In this document: piece by piece, positions 19,903 through 29,321 of the stretch
Layout of the letters: each line of letters begins with the position of its first letter
Position numbering within the stretch: the stretch's first letter is position 1
Source of the DNA: G965216255 sp965216255
GTDB lineage: Bacteria > Bacteroidota > Rhodothermia > Rhodothermales > Bin80
Length of the DNA: 64,000 bases
NCBI GenBank assembly: GCA_965216255.1
Contig: OZ244148.1
Location: 3,534,001-3,598,000, forward strand
Reading direction: 5' to 3'
Program-made: the position numbers and the translations under genes
The notes under the pieces: generated by a model
Told to the model about the DNA's origin: nothing
Seen by the model: the letters and a program-made list of their open reading frames with translations, nothing else
The model's database searches: none

Positions 19903-22470
19903 ATGGATCCCGGTAAAGAGCGCATCACACCGATAAATATCACCGAGGAAATGAAGTCCTCCTACATCGATTATTCGATGTCGGTGATAGTTGGCCGCGC
20001 CCTCCCTGATGTTCGTGACGGGCTCAAGCCTGCACATCGCAGGGTGCTCTTCGGGATGAGCGAGCTCGGCCTAGGTTCCGGCTCTGCCTTCAAGAAGAGC
20101 GCCCGTATTGTGGGCGAAGTACTGGGCAAATACCACCCGCATGGCGACACGTCGGTGTACGACACGATGGTACGTATGGCACAGGAATTTTCCCTGCGCT
20201 ACCCCCTTGTAGACGGGCAGGGCAATTTTGGGTCCGTGGACGGGGATTCGGCAGCGGCGATGCGGTATACGGAGGCGCGCCTGACGCGCCTCGCCGAAGA
20301 AATGCTGCGGGACATCAAGGAGGACACTACGGACTTCCAGGAGAATTTCGATGCGTCGCTGGAGGAGCCTTCCGTCTTACCGTCTGCGGTACCGAATCTC
20401 CTAATAAACGGGGGTGATGGCATTGCCGTGGGCATGGCTACGAAAATACCGCCACACAACCTAGGCGAGGTAGTGGATGCCATTGTTGCCTATATCGATG
20501 ATCCGGAAATCGATACGCTTGGGCTCATGGAGCACATACCCGGGCCTGATTTTCCTACCGGCGGCATCATTTTCGGCCATGCCGGCATCCAGGCTGCCTA
20601 TCATGCCGGGAGGGGTCGCGTCGTTATGCGGGCCCGCATGCACGAAGAGGAGATCCGGGCCGGGCGCATGGCCCTTATTGTCACGGAGATTCCCTATCAG
20701 GTCAACAAAAGTACGCTGGTAGAAAAAATCGCATCCCTGGTCCGTGACAAGCGCATCTCTGGAATCAGCGACCTGCGCGACGAGAGTGATCGGGATGGCA
20801 TGCGTATCGTCATCGAACTTCGGAAAGATGCGGTTGCCCAGGTTGTAGAAAACAAGCTCTACAAGTATTCCCAGTGTCAGCAGACCTTCGGGGTGAACAT
20901 GGTGGCTCTGGTAGGCGGGCGCCCGCGCACGCTGACGTTGAAGGATACCATTCGGCACTTCGTGGGACACCGGCACGAGGTTGTCACGCGGCGTACCAGG
21001 CACCGCCTTCACAAGGCGAGAGAACGTGGGCACATGCTTGAAGGGCTCATGACTGCGCTCGATCACCTGGATGCCGTCATCACCATCATTCGCCATTCAG
21101 AAGATCCGGAAGAGGCCCTGGATAACCTGCGGCGGGGTGTTTATCCGGTGCATCTCACGCCTGAGCAGCTTCAGCGGCTCCGCCTGCCCCTAACGCCGCC
21201 CGGAGCTGAAGACCACGGACGCGATGCGTGGCTCACGCATGCCCAGGCGTCGGCCATCCTGGCGCTGAGGCTGAGCCGCCTAACCGGCCTGGAACGCCGG
21301 AAGATCGAAGCAGAGTACCGGGAGGTGGCGCGCACTATCGAGAGGTTGCGCAGCATCTTGGGTAGCAGGCCTCTTCGCATGCTCCTGATAAAGGACGAGC
21401 TGCTTGAGCTGAAGGACCGGTTTGCGGACAAGCGCCGAACGGAGATCGACTATGCCGGTGGCGAAGACTTTCTGATTGAAGACCTGATTGAAGACCGGCA
21501 GGTAGTAGTTACGTTGTCTCACCAGGGCCTTACCAAGCGCACCAGCGCCACCGAATATCGGAAACAGAGCCGGGGTGGTATCGGCATGCGTGGCGGTGGC
21601 CTGCGCGATGACGACTACCTCGAGCACCTATTCGTTTCGTTCAACCACGACTACCTGCTCTTTTTCACGGACCACGGACGGTGTTTCTGGCTCCGCGTGT
21701 ATCAAATACCGCCGGGCGGTCGCACGGCGAAGGGGCGCAGCATCCGGAATCTGATTCAAATTGATCAAGATGATCGCGTTCGGGCTGTGCTGGCCATCGG
21801 CAAGGGTCAGTTTCAGGACCCGGAATTCCTAGACAACCGCTATGTAATCATGGCGACGCGGCGCGGCCAGATCAAGAAGATGGCGCTACGGCAGTTCAGC
21901 CGCCCGCGCAGGCGCGGGATCTGGGCGATCAGGGTAAGTGATGGAGACGAGGTCCTGGAGGCGTGTCTAACGGGCGGTGACGCTTCGGTGACGCTTGCCT
22001 CTTCCAACGGTCGCGCCGTACGCTTCCGGGAAGACGATGTACGGGCAGCCAGTCGGTATTCGGGCGGAGTGCGTGGCATGAGGCTGGGGGCTGAGGACAT
22101 GGTGGTAGGCATGGTCGTGCTGACAATCGGGGAGAGTCGGGACTTGCTATCTGTTTCGGCAAACGGATACGGCAAACGCTGCGTTGTAGAGGAGTACCCT
22201 ATCCGGCGGCGTGCGGGCAAGGGTGTTATTACGCTCCGGCGGACCAAGCGCACCGGACCATTGGTCGCCATAAGCGGTGTCGTGAAAACAGATGACATCA
22301 TGATCATTACCGAATCCGGTACGCTCATCCGCACAAACGTTTCAGGAATTGCTACCATGGGTCGCAATACCCAGGGCGTGCGCCTGATGCGCCTAAAGGA
22401 CGGCGATACAATTGCGGCCGTCACACGAGTTGTGCAAGAGGACCCACCGGACACGGAAGCGTCCGCATAG
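19903..22470 (+). CDS. gyrA: DNA gyrase subunit A
   Basis: 855 residues. The breakage-reunion domain begins SYIDYSMSVIVGRALPDVRDGL and contains the active Tyr in AAAMRYTEARLT. The C-terminal beta-pinwheel repeats follow (GRCFWLRVYQIP, GQIKKM, GYGKRCVVEEYPI). The GyrA box is QSRGGIG rather than the canonical QRRGGKG, about residue 550. In the quinolone pocket the sequence is HPHGDTSVYDT, so the position equal to E. coli Ser83 is Thr and Asp87 is kept. It introduces negative supercoils together with GyrB. It stands alone as a transcription unit. Confidence 0.96.
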   Translation: MDPGKERITPINITEEMKSSYIDYSMSVIVGRALPDVRDGLKPAHRRVLFGMSELGLGSGSAFKKSARIVGEVLGKYHPHGDTSVYDTMVRMAQEFSLRYPLVDGQGNFGSVDGDSAAAMRYTEARLTRLAEEMLRDIKEDTTDFQENFDASLEEPSVLPSAVPNLLINGGDGIAVGMATKIPPHNLGEVVDAIVAYIDDPEIDTLGLMEHIPGPDFPTGGIIFGHAGIQAAYHAGRGRVVMRARMHEEEIRAGRMALIVTEIPYQVNKSTLVEKIASLVRDKRISGISDLRDESDRDGMRIVIELRKDAVAQVVENKLYKYSQCQQTFGVNMVALVGGRPRTLTLKDTIRHFVGHRHEVVTRRTRHRLHKARERGHMLEGLMTALDHLDAVITIIRHSEDPEEALDNLRRGVYPVHLTPEQLQRLRLPLTPPGAEDHGRDAWLTHAQASAILALRLSRLTGLERRKIEAEYREVARTIERLRSILGSRPLRMLLIKDELLELKDRFADKRRTEIDYAGGEDFLIEDLIEDRQVVVTLSHQGLTKRTSATEYRKQSRGGIGMRGGGLRDDDYLEHLFVSFNHDYLLFFTDHGRCFWLRVYQIPPGGRTAKGRSIRNLIQIDQDDRVRAVLAIGKGQFQDPEFLDNRYVIMATRRGQIKKMALRQFSRPRRRGIWAIRVSDGDEVLEACLTGGDASVTLASSNGRAVRFREDDVRAASRYSGGVRGMRLGAEDMVVGMVVLTIGESRDLLSVSANGYGKRCVVEEYPIRRRAGKGVITLRRTKRTGPLVAISGVVKTDDIMIITESGTLIRTNVSGIATMGRNTQGVRLMRLKDGDTIAAVTRVVQEDPPDTEASA

Positions 22471-22491
22471 AAACCGGCGCACGCTAGTCTC

Positions 22492-23835
22492 TCAGGCGAC
22501 TACTTGCGTTACCTCGTCAATGCACCGTGCCAGGATTTGGATGCCCTCGTCGATTTCCTCGGTGGAAATGACTAGCGGCGGTCGGAAGCGGACGGCCGCC
22601 AGGCCGCATCCCAGCACTATTAGGCCATTGTCGAACGCGCGTTTCAGCACCTGATCTCGGATGCCGCGGGACGGAAGGTCAAAGGCGCACATGAGGCCGC
22701 GACCACGCACGTTTTGAATGGCACTGTGTTCTTGGGAGAGGTCCTGCAGCCGTCCCAAGAGGTGCGCGCCACGTACTGCAGCCTTCGCCACGAGATCTTC
22801 TTCCTCCATTACCTCCAGAATACGTTCAAACCGCACCATGTCTACCAGGTTGCCGCCCCAAGTAGAGTTGATGCGGCTCCGGGCGGAGAAGACGTGGTCA
22901 TCCACTTCGTCCATCCGGTTGCCCGCAAGGCAGCCGCAGACCTGTGTCTTCTTACCGAAGGCAATGATGTCGGGCTCAACGCCTAGCGCCTGATGTGCCC
23001 AGAAATGCCCCGTAATGCCGACTCCGGTCTGCACCTCATCAAATATGAGCAGCACGTCATTTTCGAGGCATAGGGTGTGCAGCGCGAGCAGGAATTCCCG
23101 CCTAAAATGGTTGTCGCCGCCTTCTCCCTGAATGGGTTCTATCAGCACGCAGGCAATGTCGTCCCGGCGCTCATGGAGAAACTGTTTGGTCTGCCGGATC
23201 GCGACTTCTTCCGATTCCTGTACCAATTCCTGATGGTCTTCCAGCGGGAACGTGATCTTTGGGTTGATAACGCGCGGCCAATCAAACTTGGGGAAGTACT
23301 TGACCTTGTTCGCATCGGACGTGTTCGTAAGGGAAAGCGTGTAGCCACTGCGTCCATGGAAAGCCTCCCTGAAATGAAGAACCTGGTGCCCCCGCTCTGC
23401 TGCATACCCTTTCCTAATATTCTTACGCACCTTCCAGTCAAAGGCTGCCTTCAGTGCATTCTCTACGGCGAGTGCCCCCCCTGAAATGAAGAAGGCATAC
23501 CGCATATAGGGTGGAATGGCTAACCGGTCGAACGTTTGAAGGAACCGCGCCATATGCGTGGTACGGATGTCCGAGTTGGTAATTTTGTTCAGTGCAGCCT
23601 CGCGCAGTCGTGCCAGAAATTCGCCGTTTGCTGTCAGGCCGGGATGATTCATGCCGAGCGCACTGGAGGCGTAAAAGCCGAAAAAATCCATGTAGCGCCG
23701 GCCCGTCTGCTGATCAATCAGACGGATGCCTCGGCTTTTGGCGAGGTCTAGCACCAGGGGCATCATGTCTCGGGCATTGAGACGTGCCAGATACGCGCGG
23801 TCGACATCCAATTCGGGGACGGGTACTGAATGCAT
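22492..23835 (-). CDS. lat: L-lysine 6-aminotransferase
   Basis: 447 residues, a class III PLP aminotransferase. MDFFGFYASSALGMNHPG, FISGGALAVENALKAAFDW and EAFHGRSGYTLSLTNT match the lysine epsilon-aminotransferase branch; LIFDEVQTGVG has the PLP Asp and IAFGKKTQV the Schiff-base Lys. It moves the epsilon amino group of lysine to 2-oxoglutarate, giving piperideine-6-carboxylate, in lysine catabolism or secondary metabolism. The ATG at 23835 is chosen over 23898 because family members start near MHSVPVPEL. Divergent from lipA with a 125-bp gap. Confidence 0.9.
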   Translation of the reverse strand: MHSVPVPELDVDRAYLARLNARDMMPLVLDLAKSRGIRLIDQQTGRRYMDFFGFYASSALGMNHPGLTANGEFLARLREAALNKITNSDIRTTHMARFLQTFDRLAIPPYMRYAFFISGGALAVENALKAAFDWKVRKNIRKGYAAERGHQVLHFREAFHGRSGYTLSLTNTSDANKVKYFPKFDWPRVINPKITFPLEDHQELVQESEEVAIRQTKQFLHERRDDIACVLIEPIQGEGGDNHFRREFLLALHTLCLENDVLLIFDEVQTGVGITGHFWAHQALGVEPDIIAFGKKTQVCGCLAGNRMDEVDDHVFSARSRINSTWGGNLVDMVRFERILEVMEEEDLVAKAAVRGAHLLGRLQDLSQEHSAIQNVRGRGLMCAFDLPSRGIRDQVLKRAFDNGLIVLGCGLAAVRFRPPLVISTEEIDEGIQILARCIDEVTQVVA

Positions 23836-23960
23836 GGGGCGGCAAGGATATTTGGTTGGAGCAGTAAGGTAATGTTCTCTACAGACATCGGCAGCCATTG
23901 GATCACCGGGCGGTACGCCGGGTTAACCCGGACTATCTGCCAGTACTGTAAGAGTATATC

Positions 23961-24920
23961 GTGGAGAAACCCGTTCCATTGCGTCCGAATCTGCCCGGCG
24001 AAATCACGCTCCGCAAGCGCCCGTCGGCATCCGGCATGGTCGAACTACCTGTGGTGGAGGCGCCTCGCGAGACCAGTGTTCGGGGCCGTCGCCCGGACTG
24101 GCTGCGCGTAAAGCTGCCCTACGGCGAAACGTACAAGAAACTTGTCGGGCTCATCGACGAGCACCAGCTCCACACGGTGTGTCAGAGTGCCCGTTGCCCG
24201 AACATGGGCGAATGCTGGACGGCGGGTACAGCGACGTTCATGATTCTGGGCAACGTGTGTACACGGTCCTGCGGCTTCTGCGCCGTGTTGACGGGACGCC
24301 CGGATCCGGGATTGGACTATGACGAGCCACGCCGCGTCGCCGAGGCAGCCCGGATCATGGGGCTTCGCCACGCGGTGGTGACGTCGGTCAACCGCGACGA
24401 ACGCAAGGATGGCGGGGCCCCCATCTTTGCGGAGACCATCCGGCGCATACGTCAGGAGATACCGGGCTGCACGGTGGAAGTCCTGATTCCGGATTTTCGC
24501 GGCATTTGGGAGGCGCTGCAGGTCGTACTGGATGAGCGCCCGGAAATCCTGAATCATAACGTGGAAACGGTGCCGCGACTATATCGAAGGGTGCGGCCCC
24601 AGGCCGTATACGAACGGTCCCTGGAAGTACTGCGCATCGCAAAAGGCCAGCGCCTGCGCACCAAGAGCGGCATCATGGTGGGCCTTGGCGAAACGAGAGA
24701 CGAAGTCCTATCGCTAATGGATGACTTCGTTAGAGCCGGAGTAAACGTCATGACCATAGGGCAGTATCTTCAGCCTACCAAGATGCATTTGCCGGTGGAG
24801 CAATTCATTCATCCGGACGTGTTTTCTTGGTACAAGGAGGTAGGTGAAGCCAAGGGGATAGAGCATGTGGAGAGTGCCCCGCTGGTAAGGAGCTCGTATC
24901 ACGCAGAGCGGCATGTGTAG
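23961..24920 (+). CDS. lipA: Lipoyl synthase
   Basis: 319 residues from a GTG at 23961. It has both iron-sulfur clusters: CQSARCPNMGECW (auxiliary cluster, C-x4-C-x5-C) and CTRSCGFCAV (radical SAM, CxxxCxxC), then RDGG-like VNRDERKDGGAPIF and the C-terminal RSSYHAER serine ligand region. It inserts two sulfurs into octanoyl groups on lipoate-dependent enzymes. Complete length and motifs. No lipB is visible in the window. Confidence 0.96.
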   Translation: MEKPVPLRPNLPGEITLRKRPSASGMVELPVVEAPRETSVRGRRPDWLRVKLPYGETYKKLVGLIDEHQLHTVCQSARCPNMGECWTAGTATFMILGNVCTRSCGFCAVLTGRPDPGLDYDEPRRVAEAARIMGLRHAVVTSVNRDERKDGGAPIFAETIRRIRQEIPGCTVEVLIPDFRGIWEALQVVLDERPEILNHNVETVPRLYRRVRPQAVYERSLEVLRIAKGQRLRTKSGIMVGLGETRDEVLSLMDDFVRAGVNVMTIGQYLQPTKMHLPVEQFIHPDVFSWYKEVGEAKGIEHVESAPLVRSSYHAERHV

Positions 24921-25890
24921 TACCACAGGGTGGGTTCGACCCGACTGTCCACGCCAAATCGCAATATCGCACGCTTAAGCACTGGCCGCTTGGCGGGTTA
25001 TGGTCTACGAGCCAAAGCGCGTAGGATACGGCTTGCCGGGCCTCCTCCAGTACTTCCCACATGTTCGATATAGCTGCCTTCGGCCGGGATGGCCCTTTCG
25101 CAGGAATCGTGATCACATTCCGTTGCGCTCAAGCAGCCAACGAGCCATCACCCATGGAGCTTAAGATTACGGGCATACTGGTTGGTAGGCCAAGCCGCGC
25201 AATTCCACCGCCGCAGCGTATCTACAGAGCCGCTGCAGCGTAGCGGTGGGATGCAGCCTCTGTGAGCCAGCTCTTGGAGTACGCATTGACTCAGGTCTGC
25301 GCGTCGCGGACAAATATCCCCATTCTCGATCCTCAAGTTTCTTGCCTTCAACCTGCTTTGGCCGTGCATTCGTCGCTTTGAACGAATGACAATGCTCTGC
25401 GGATTAAGAAATAATGGTCTTATATCCTGATTCAGTACAATGCACCCTGTAGTGATCCCATGCGTCCAGCAACACCAGGCGTGCGCAAATGCTTGCGTCC
25501 AATTTGTCCAGCACCGTGTGTATCTGTATACACGGATACGGCTCGTGATCAACTTCTAAGGACGACGGCGTCACGCAGGTGGACAGCTTTGCCCCAATCC
25601 GCGCCTGAGCCGCGGACACCGGCGGAATCCGCGCAATGAGTTCACCGGACTTTAACATTCTGGCACCCGAGGTCTAGACCAGCTTGGGAGCAATTCGCCT
25701 ATTCGTGGGCTTGCCTCCCCACCAGGGAAGGATGTCGAGCCTCTTTAGGGGCAATTTGGACCTGTGTTAGCTCTGTTTTGCCCCACCGGCACACCACTTC
25801 GGCATAGGAGCAAGTGTATATCCTAAATGTAGTGCCATAACATGAATGCAGATGTTATACTTGAGGCCACAATGACCTATCCTTCCTCTC
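24921..25890. other. About 970 bp without a supported gene
   Basis: Short frames on the minus strand (25148-25552 and 25404-25658) look faintly coding but match nothing I recognise and are in different frames, so they may be one decayed gene. A hairpin ataacat/atgttat lies at 25837-25858, just upstream of the IS1634 relic. Confidence 0.35.
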
Positions 25891-26776
25891 TTGTTTATCC
25901 GCCGCTCCTTAACCCTCAAAAGCCCCGACGGCACCCGCTACTACTCCTATCGCCTCTGCCAGTCCAACCGCATCGGTGATAAGGTTAAGCAGCGCACGCT
26001 GCTTAACCTCGGGGCTCACTTCTGCGTCGAAAAACAGCACTGGCGCCTGTTGTGCCAACGTATCGAAGCCTTGCTCCAGGGACAGCTCGAACTCCTGCAA
26101 GAAAGTCCACCACTCGTGGAAAAGGAAGCCCAGCGCATGGCCGATCTCCTCTGTGCACGCCGCGCAGAAGTCGTTGCAACCAAGGGCGGTGGGAACCGGC
26201 CCCGCGACTGGCGCCACGTGGATGTCCACTCCCTTAAGAGCGTCCGTCCCCGAACCGTCGGGGTCGAACATGTAGGGCTGTGGGCGATGCAGCAGGTGGG
26301 ATTGCCTGATCTTTTCGAACAACTGGAGTTTCCCCGCTCTGTAAGGCTTGCCGCCATAGGCTCCATCAATCTGCCGGCTGGCCCAGCCGGCCTCTGAACA
26401 TGCCACGCAGAGCTGGCTGGCAAAAAGCAGCGGACTGGACGAGTTTGTGGGGGGCTCCTACGACGAGATGGGGAGCATGCAGCTCTACCGGGCTTCCGAC
26501 ATGCTCATCCGATACCAGGAAGCCATGGAGGAGCATCTCTTTGATCGCGCCGTGGACCTGTTCGATTTGACGCCGTCGGTGACGCTGTATTACCTGACAA
26601 ACACATTCTTTGAAGGATCCACTTCCGGCATAGACAAGGCGCGGCACGGGCACTCCAAATAGAAGCGCTTGGACTGCCCGCTCCTTACGTTGGCCCTGGT
26701 CGTAGACGCCAGTGGGTTTGTACGTCGCAGCAAGGTCTTCAAGGGCAATGTACGAGAGGATTGCACGTTGGCAGAG
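25891..26776 (+). pseudogene. IS1634-family transposase, frameshifted and cut by IS256
   Basis: From a TTG at 25891 the frame reads FIRRSLTLKSPDGTRYYSYRLCQ and KVKQRTLLNLG, the N-terminus of IS1634-type DDE transposases. A frameshift near 26396 moves to ATQSWLAKSSGLDEFVGGSYD and TLYYLTNTFFEG (first catalytic Asp region), a TAG at 26660 follows, then KRLDCPLLTLALVVDASGF. The sequence stops where IS256 copy 2 begins at 26777, and the remaining half is not found on the other side. Confidence 0.8.
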
Positions 26777-28196
26777 GAGAAACTGTCATATCTTGGGTCT
26801 GTAGAATGCCGCGGCGTATCTTTGTGGAGTACCCATCAATCGCCCTAGACGGGCATATCCGGACTACATCGTATGACAGACCCAACAGAATCCAACGTAC
26901 ACTCACTCCTTACCCGTGAGGAGGCACTCAGCACCCTGGATGACTGGTGCGCAGCTCTGCCCGGCGCATGCTTCAGGCAGCGCTCGAGCGGGAAGCCGAC
27001 GACTACGTGAAGGCCCATGCACACCTGCGGAATGAGCACGGCCACCGAGTCGTCAAACGCAATGGCCACCAGCCGGAGAGAGAAATCCTCACGGGTGCGG
27101 GCCCGCTAGCGATCCAGCGACCCCATGTCCGTGATCCTCGAACAGGGCATACCTTCACCAGCGCCATACTGCCGCGCTATATGCGCCGCAGTCCGTCGTT
27201 GGCCGATCGAAGATCGGCTGATGCACTCATTCCGGCCTTGTACCTGCGGGGAGTTTCGACCAACGACTTTGCTCTGGCCCTGGAGGCCATACTCGGGCCG
27301 CAAGCTGGCAACCTATCGCCATCGTCGATCAGCCGACTCAAGGGGCCTGGCTGGAGGAATACCGGCAATGGAACAAGCGGGACCCCGCGGGCAAACGGTA
27401 TGTCTACCTCTGGGCTGACGGGCTGTACTTCCATGTCCGCATGGGAAACGAGCGCCCGTGTATGATTGTTATTATTGGCGCCTGCGCCTGATGGAAGCAA
27501 AGTACTCGTAGGACTTCTGGACGGAGAGCGGGAAAGCAGGCTGTCCTGGAAGGAGTTATTGCTGGATATCAAACAACGAGGCTTGGACGTAGCGCCTAAG
27601 GCGGCCACAGCAGACGGAGGCCTGGGCTTCTGGGCTGCGTTGGAAGAAGTATATCCCTCCACGCTACAACAGCGATGCTGGGTGCACAAGACGGCCAACG
27701 TGCCGGGTAAGCTGCCCAAGAAGCTGCAGGGGTCTGCGAAAGAGAGGCTCCGTGGCATCTATACGGCACCGTCCAGGAAGGATGCCCTGAAGGCGCTCGA
27801 TACCTTCGAGAATCTCTTCGGAGGCGCCTACGAGAAGGCCGTCACCTGTCTGCGCAAGGATCAAGAGGAGCTCTTGAGTTTCTACCAGTTCCCGCCCGAA
27901 CACTGGGTTCACCTTCGGACTTCGAATCCCATTGAGTCCACGTTTGCGACCGCAGGGAAACGTACACGGCAAACCAAGGGATGCGGCAGCCGGGAGGCGA
28001 CACTGATGATGGTTTACAAGCTGACCCGGGAGGCGGAGAAACGCTGGCGGAGGCTGACTGGATCGCAGCTGCTCATCCGTGTGTTGGAAACAACCCCACA
28101 CGAGTACAGCATAGAAGTAGACAAGCAAGCCGCCTAATTCTAATTCCCTAATCCCATGCCGCGGCATTCTGCAGACCCCAGATATGACAGTTTCTC
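26777..28196 (+). mobile_element. IS256-family element, copy 2 (decayed)
   Basis: The 38-bp inverted repeats match copy 1 with few differences (26777-26814 and 28159-28196). The element interrupts the IS1634 relic on its left and a PIN-domain fragment lies on its right. No matching 8-bp duplication is seen, so flanking DNA has been rearranged after insertion. Confidence 0.9.
26873..28137 (+). pseudogene. IS256-family transposase, frameshifted copy
   Basis: Nearly identical to the intact copy at 2849-4096 but with a lost base near 26940 (gatgactgg against gatgacctgg), an insertion of about 18 bp near 27200, a lost G near 27342 and another change near 27475. The second half (27466-28137) is still open and includes the QRCWVHKT and TSNPIESTFAT blocks. 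Could be complemented in trans by copy 1, since its ends are intact. Confidence 0.88.
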
Positions 28197-28252
28197 GTTG
28201 CCTGCTTTCGTCAACATCTAGGTTATTGCTGCGAGACGGGCTTACGCCGTGA

Positions 28253-28352
28253 ACTCGGAAGTCTGACGACCCTCATATCCTTGCCTTGGCGGTGGCCAGC
28301 GGAGCCACTGTCCTTTTCTCATGCGACCGCAAACTCCGCGACGTGAGTGCTT
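28253..28352 (+). pseudogene. PIN-domain toxin C-terminal fragment
   Basis: The frame reads DDPHILALAVASGATVLFSCDRKLRDVSA, the last strand-helix of PIN-domain RNases (D-x-H-h-hALA...GA..L.S.D). An in-frame TGA lies just upstream and the IS256 right end is only 55 bp away, so only the tail of the gene survives. Identification rests on about 28 residues. Confidence 0.45.
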
Positions 28353-28504
28353 AACCTGTGAATTTCATCACGGGCTTGAATTTCTTGATTTCGGCAGCAG
28401 GGGCATGCGTACGTGAATGATCCGGGCTCGATGTGGACCTTTGGCTTGATATGATGCGTATTGAGTACCTCATAGCTGAGCCTGAAGGAGGATGACATAA
28501 GACA

Positions 28505-28693
28505 GTGACAACACGGCAGTCCGCGAGCATGCATTCCAACCCGGGAGGAAATGCCGTTCACGATGGTTCGGGAGCACGCATCGTCGTGCGTGCGACCGAC
28601 ACAGCGCATGCTGTAAGTCCTACTTCTGAGCGGATCATCAAGGAGACCTCGGTGAAGCGCCGGGAAGCCATTAAGGTACTGGCAAATCGATAG
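28505..28693 (+). CDS. Putative antitoxin of a Doc-type module
   Basis: A GTG at 28505 (alternative ATG at 28529) gives 62 residues ending KETSVKRREAIKVLANR. Small proteins with this kind of basic SxKR..A...LA.R tail are found directly before Doc-like toxin genes. A ggagg lies upstream at about 28487. The gene end overlaps the toxin reading frame, which supports coupling. The role as antitoxin is inferred from position. Confidence 0.6.
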   Translation: MTTRQSASMHSNPGGNAVHDGSGARIVVRATDTAHAVSPTSERIIKETSVKRREAIKVLANR

Positions 28694-29072
28694 GCGGCAC
28701 TATCGCGTTACTTACGACGACGCAATTCGCTGTCATGAGGAAGCTCTTCTGGATGGCGGGGCCCCAGGGATCATAAGCGAGCACGTGATTCGGTCGGCGC
28801 TGGCTCGTCCGTACCATGGCTACTACCCAGACATCCATCAGAAGGCAGCCGCCCTGATTCACGCGATCGTTTCAAATCACGGATTTGTAGACGGGAATAA
28901 ACGAACGGCCCTCTATCTGACGGAACTGTTCGTTCAGAGAAGTGGCTATGAATTGACCATTGGTGACCCGGAATTCGTGGAGGCCCTAACGAGCGTTGCG
29001 TGCGGTCAAATGAGTTGTGAGAATCTCGCGGAGTGGATTCGCAACTACTTGATCCCGTCCTGTGCCCTGTAG
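28677..29072 (+). CDS. Doc/Fic-family toxin, start codon unclear
   Basis: The frame DRRHYRVTYDDAI...HEEAL is followed by IVSNHGFVDGNKRTALYL, the Fic/Doc catalytic motif HxFxDGNKR with Gly in place of the usual Pro/Ala (HGFVDGNKRT). Doc toxins phosphorylate EF-Tu; other Fic proteins transfer AMP. Homology extends upstream into the antitoxin end, but no ATG, GTG or TTG exists in frame between the stop at 28653 and the GTG at 28785. Either a rare start is used, or the start was lost and the gene is inactive, or the shorter 95-residue form from 28785 is made. Confidence 0.7.
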   Translation, partial: YWQIDRRHYRVTYDDAIRCHEEALLDGGAPGIISEHVIRSALARPYHGYYPDIHQKAAALIHAIVSNHGFVDGNKRTALYLTELFVQRSGYELTIGDPEFVEALTSVACGQMSCENLAEWIRNYLIPSCAL

Positions 29073-29321
29073 TCTTCCAGCGACGGCCAAGGCTGCCCGC
29101 GCCAGCGTGGTTGCGTCGGCACATCCCTCCCATGAAGCACGCAGCAAGGCGCGTACCAGAAGGACCAGCGACGGCGCTCGTGCTACCAGTTTCCAGTCGC
29201 TCAGCGTCACTATCACGGTACCATGATCCTCGAAATCGACGCGTGCACGGCATTACAGCGCTTCCGAAATGATCTTTTCCGCCTCCCAAGTGCCCATTTC
29301 GTTGAATTCGACCACTTTGGT
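29073..29321. other. 250 bp without a supported gene
   Basis: Between the Doc-like gene and the convergent DUF262 gene. The minus strand reads EFNEMGTWEAEKIISEAL before a stop near 29258, which may be the tail of a lost gene. Confidence 0.3.

Noticed and set aside
28319..28609. Minus-strand frame with NTHHIKPK...CPCC, faintly HNH-like
   Set aside because: It overlaps the PIN fragment and antitoxin on the other strand, and the spacing does not fit an HNH motif.
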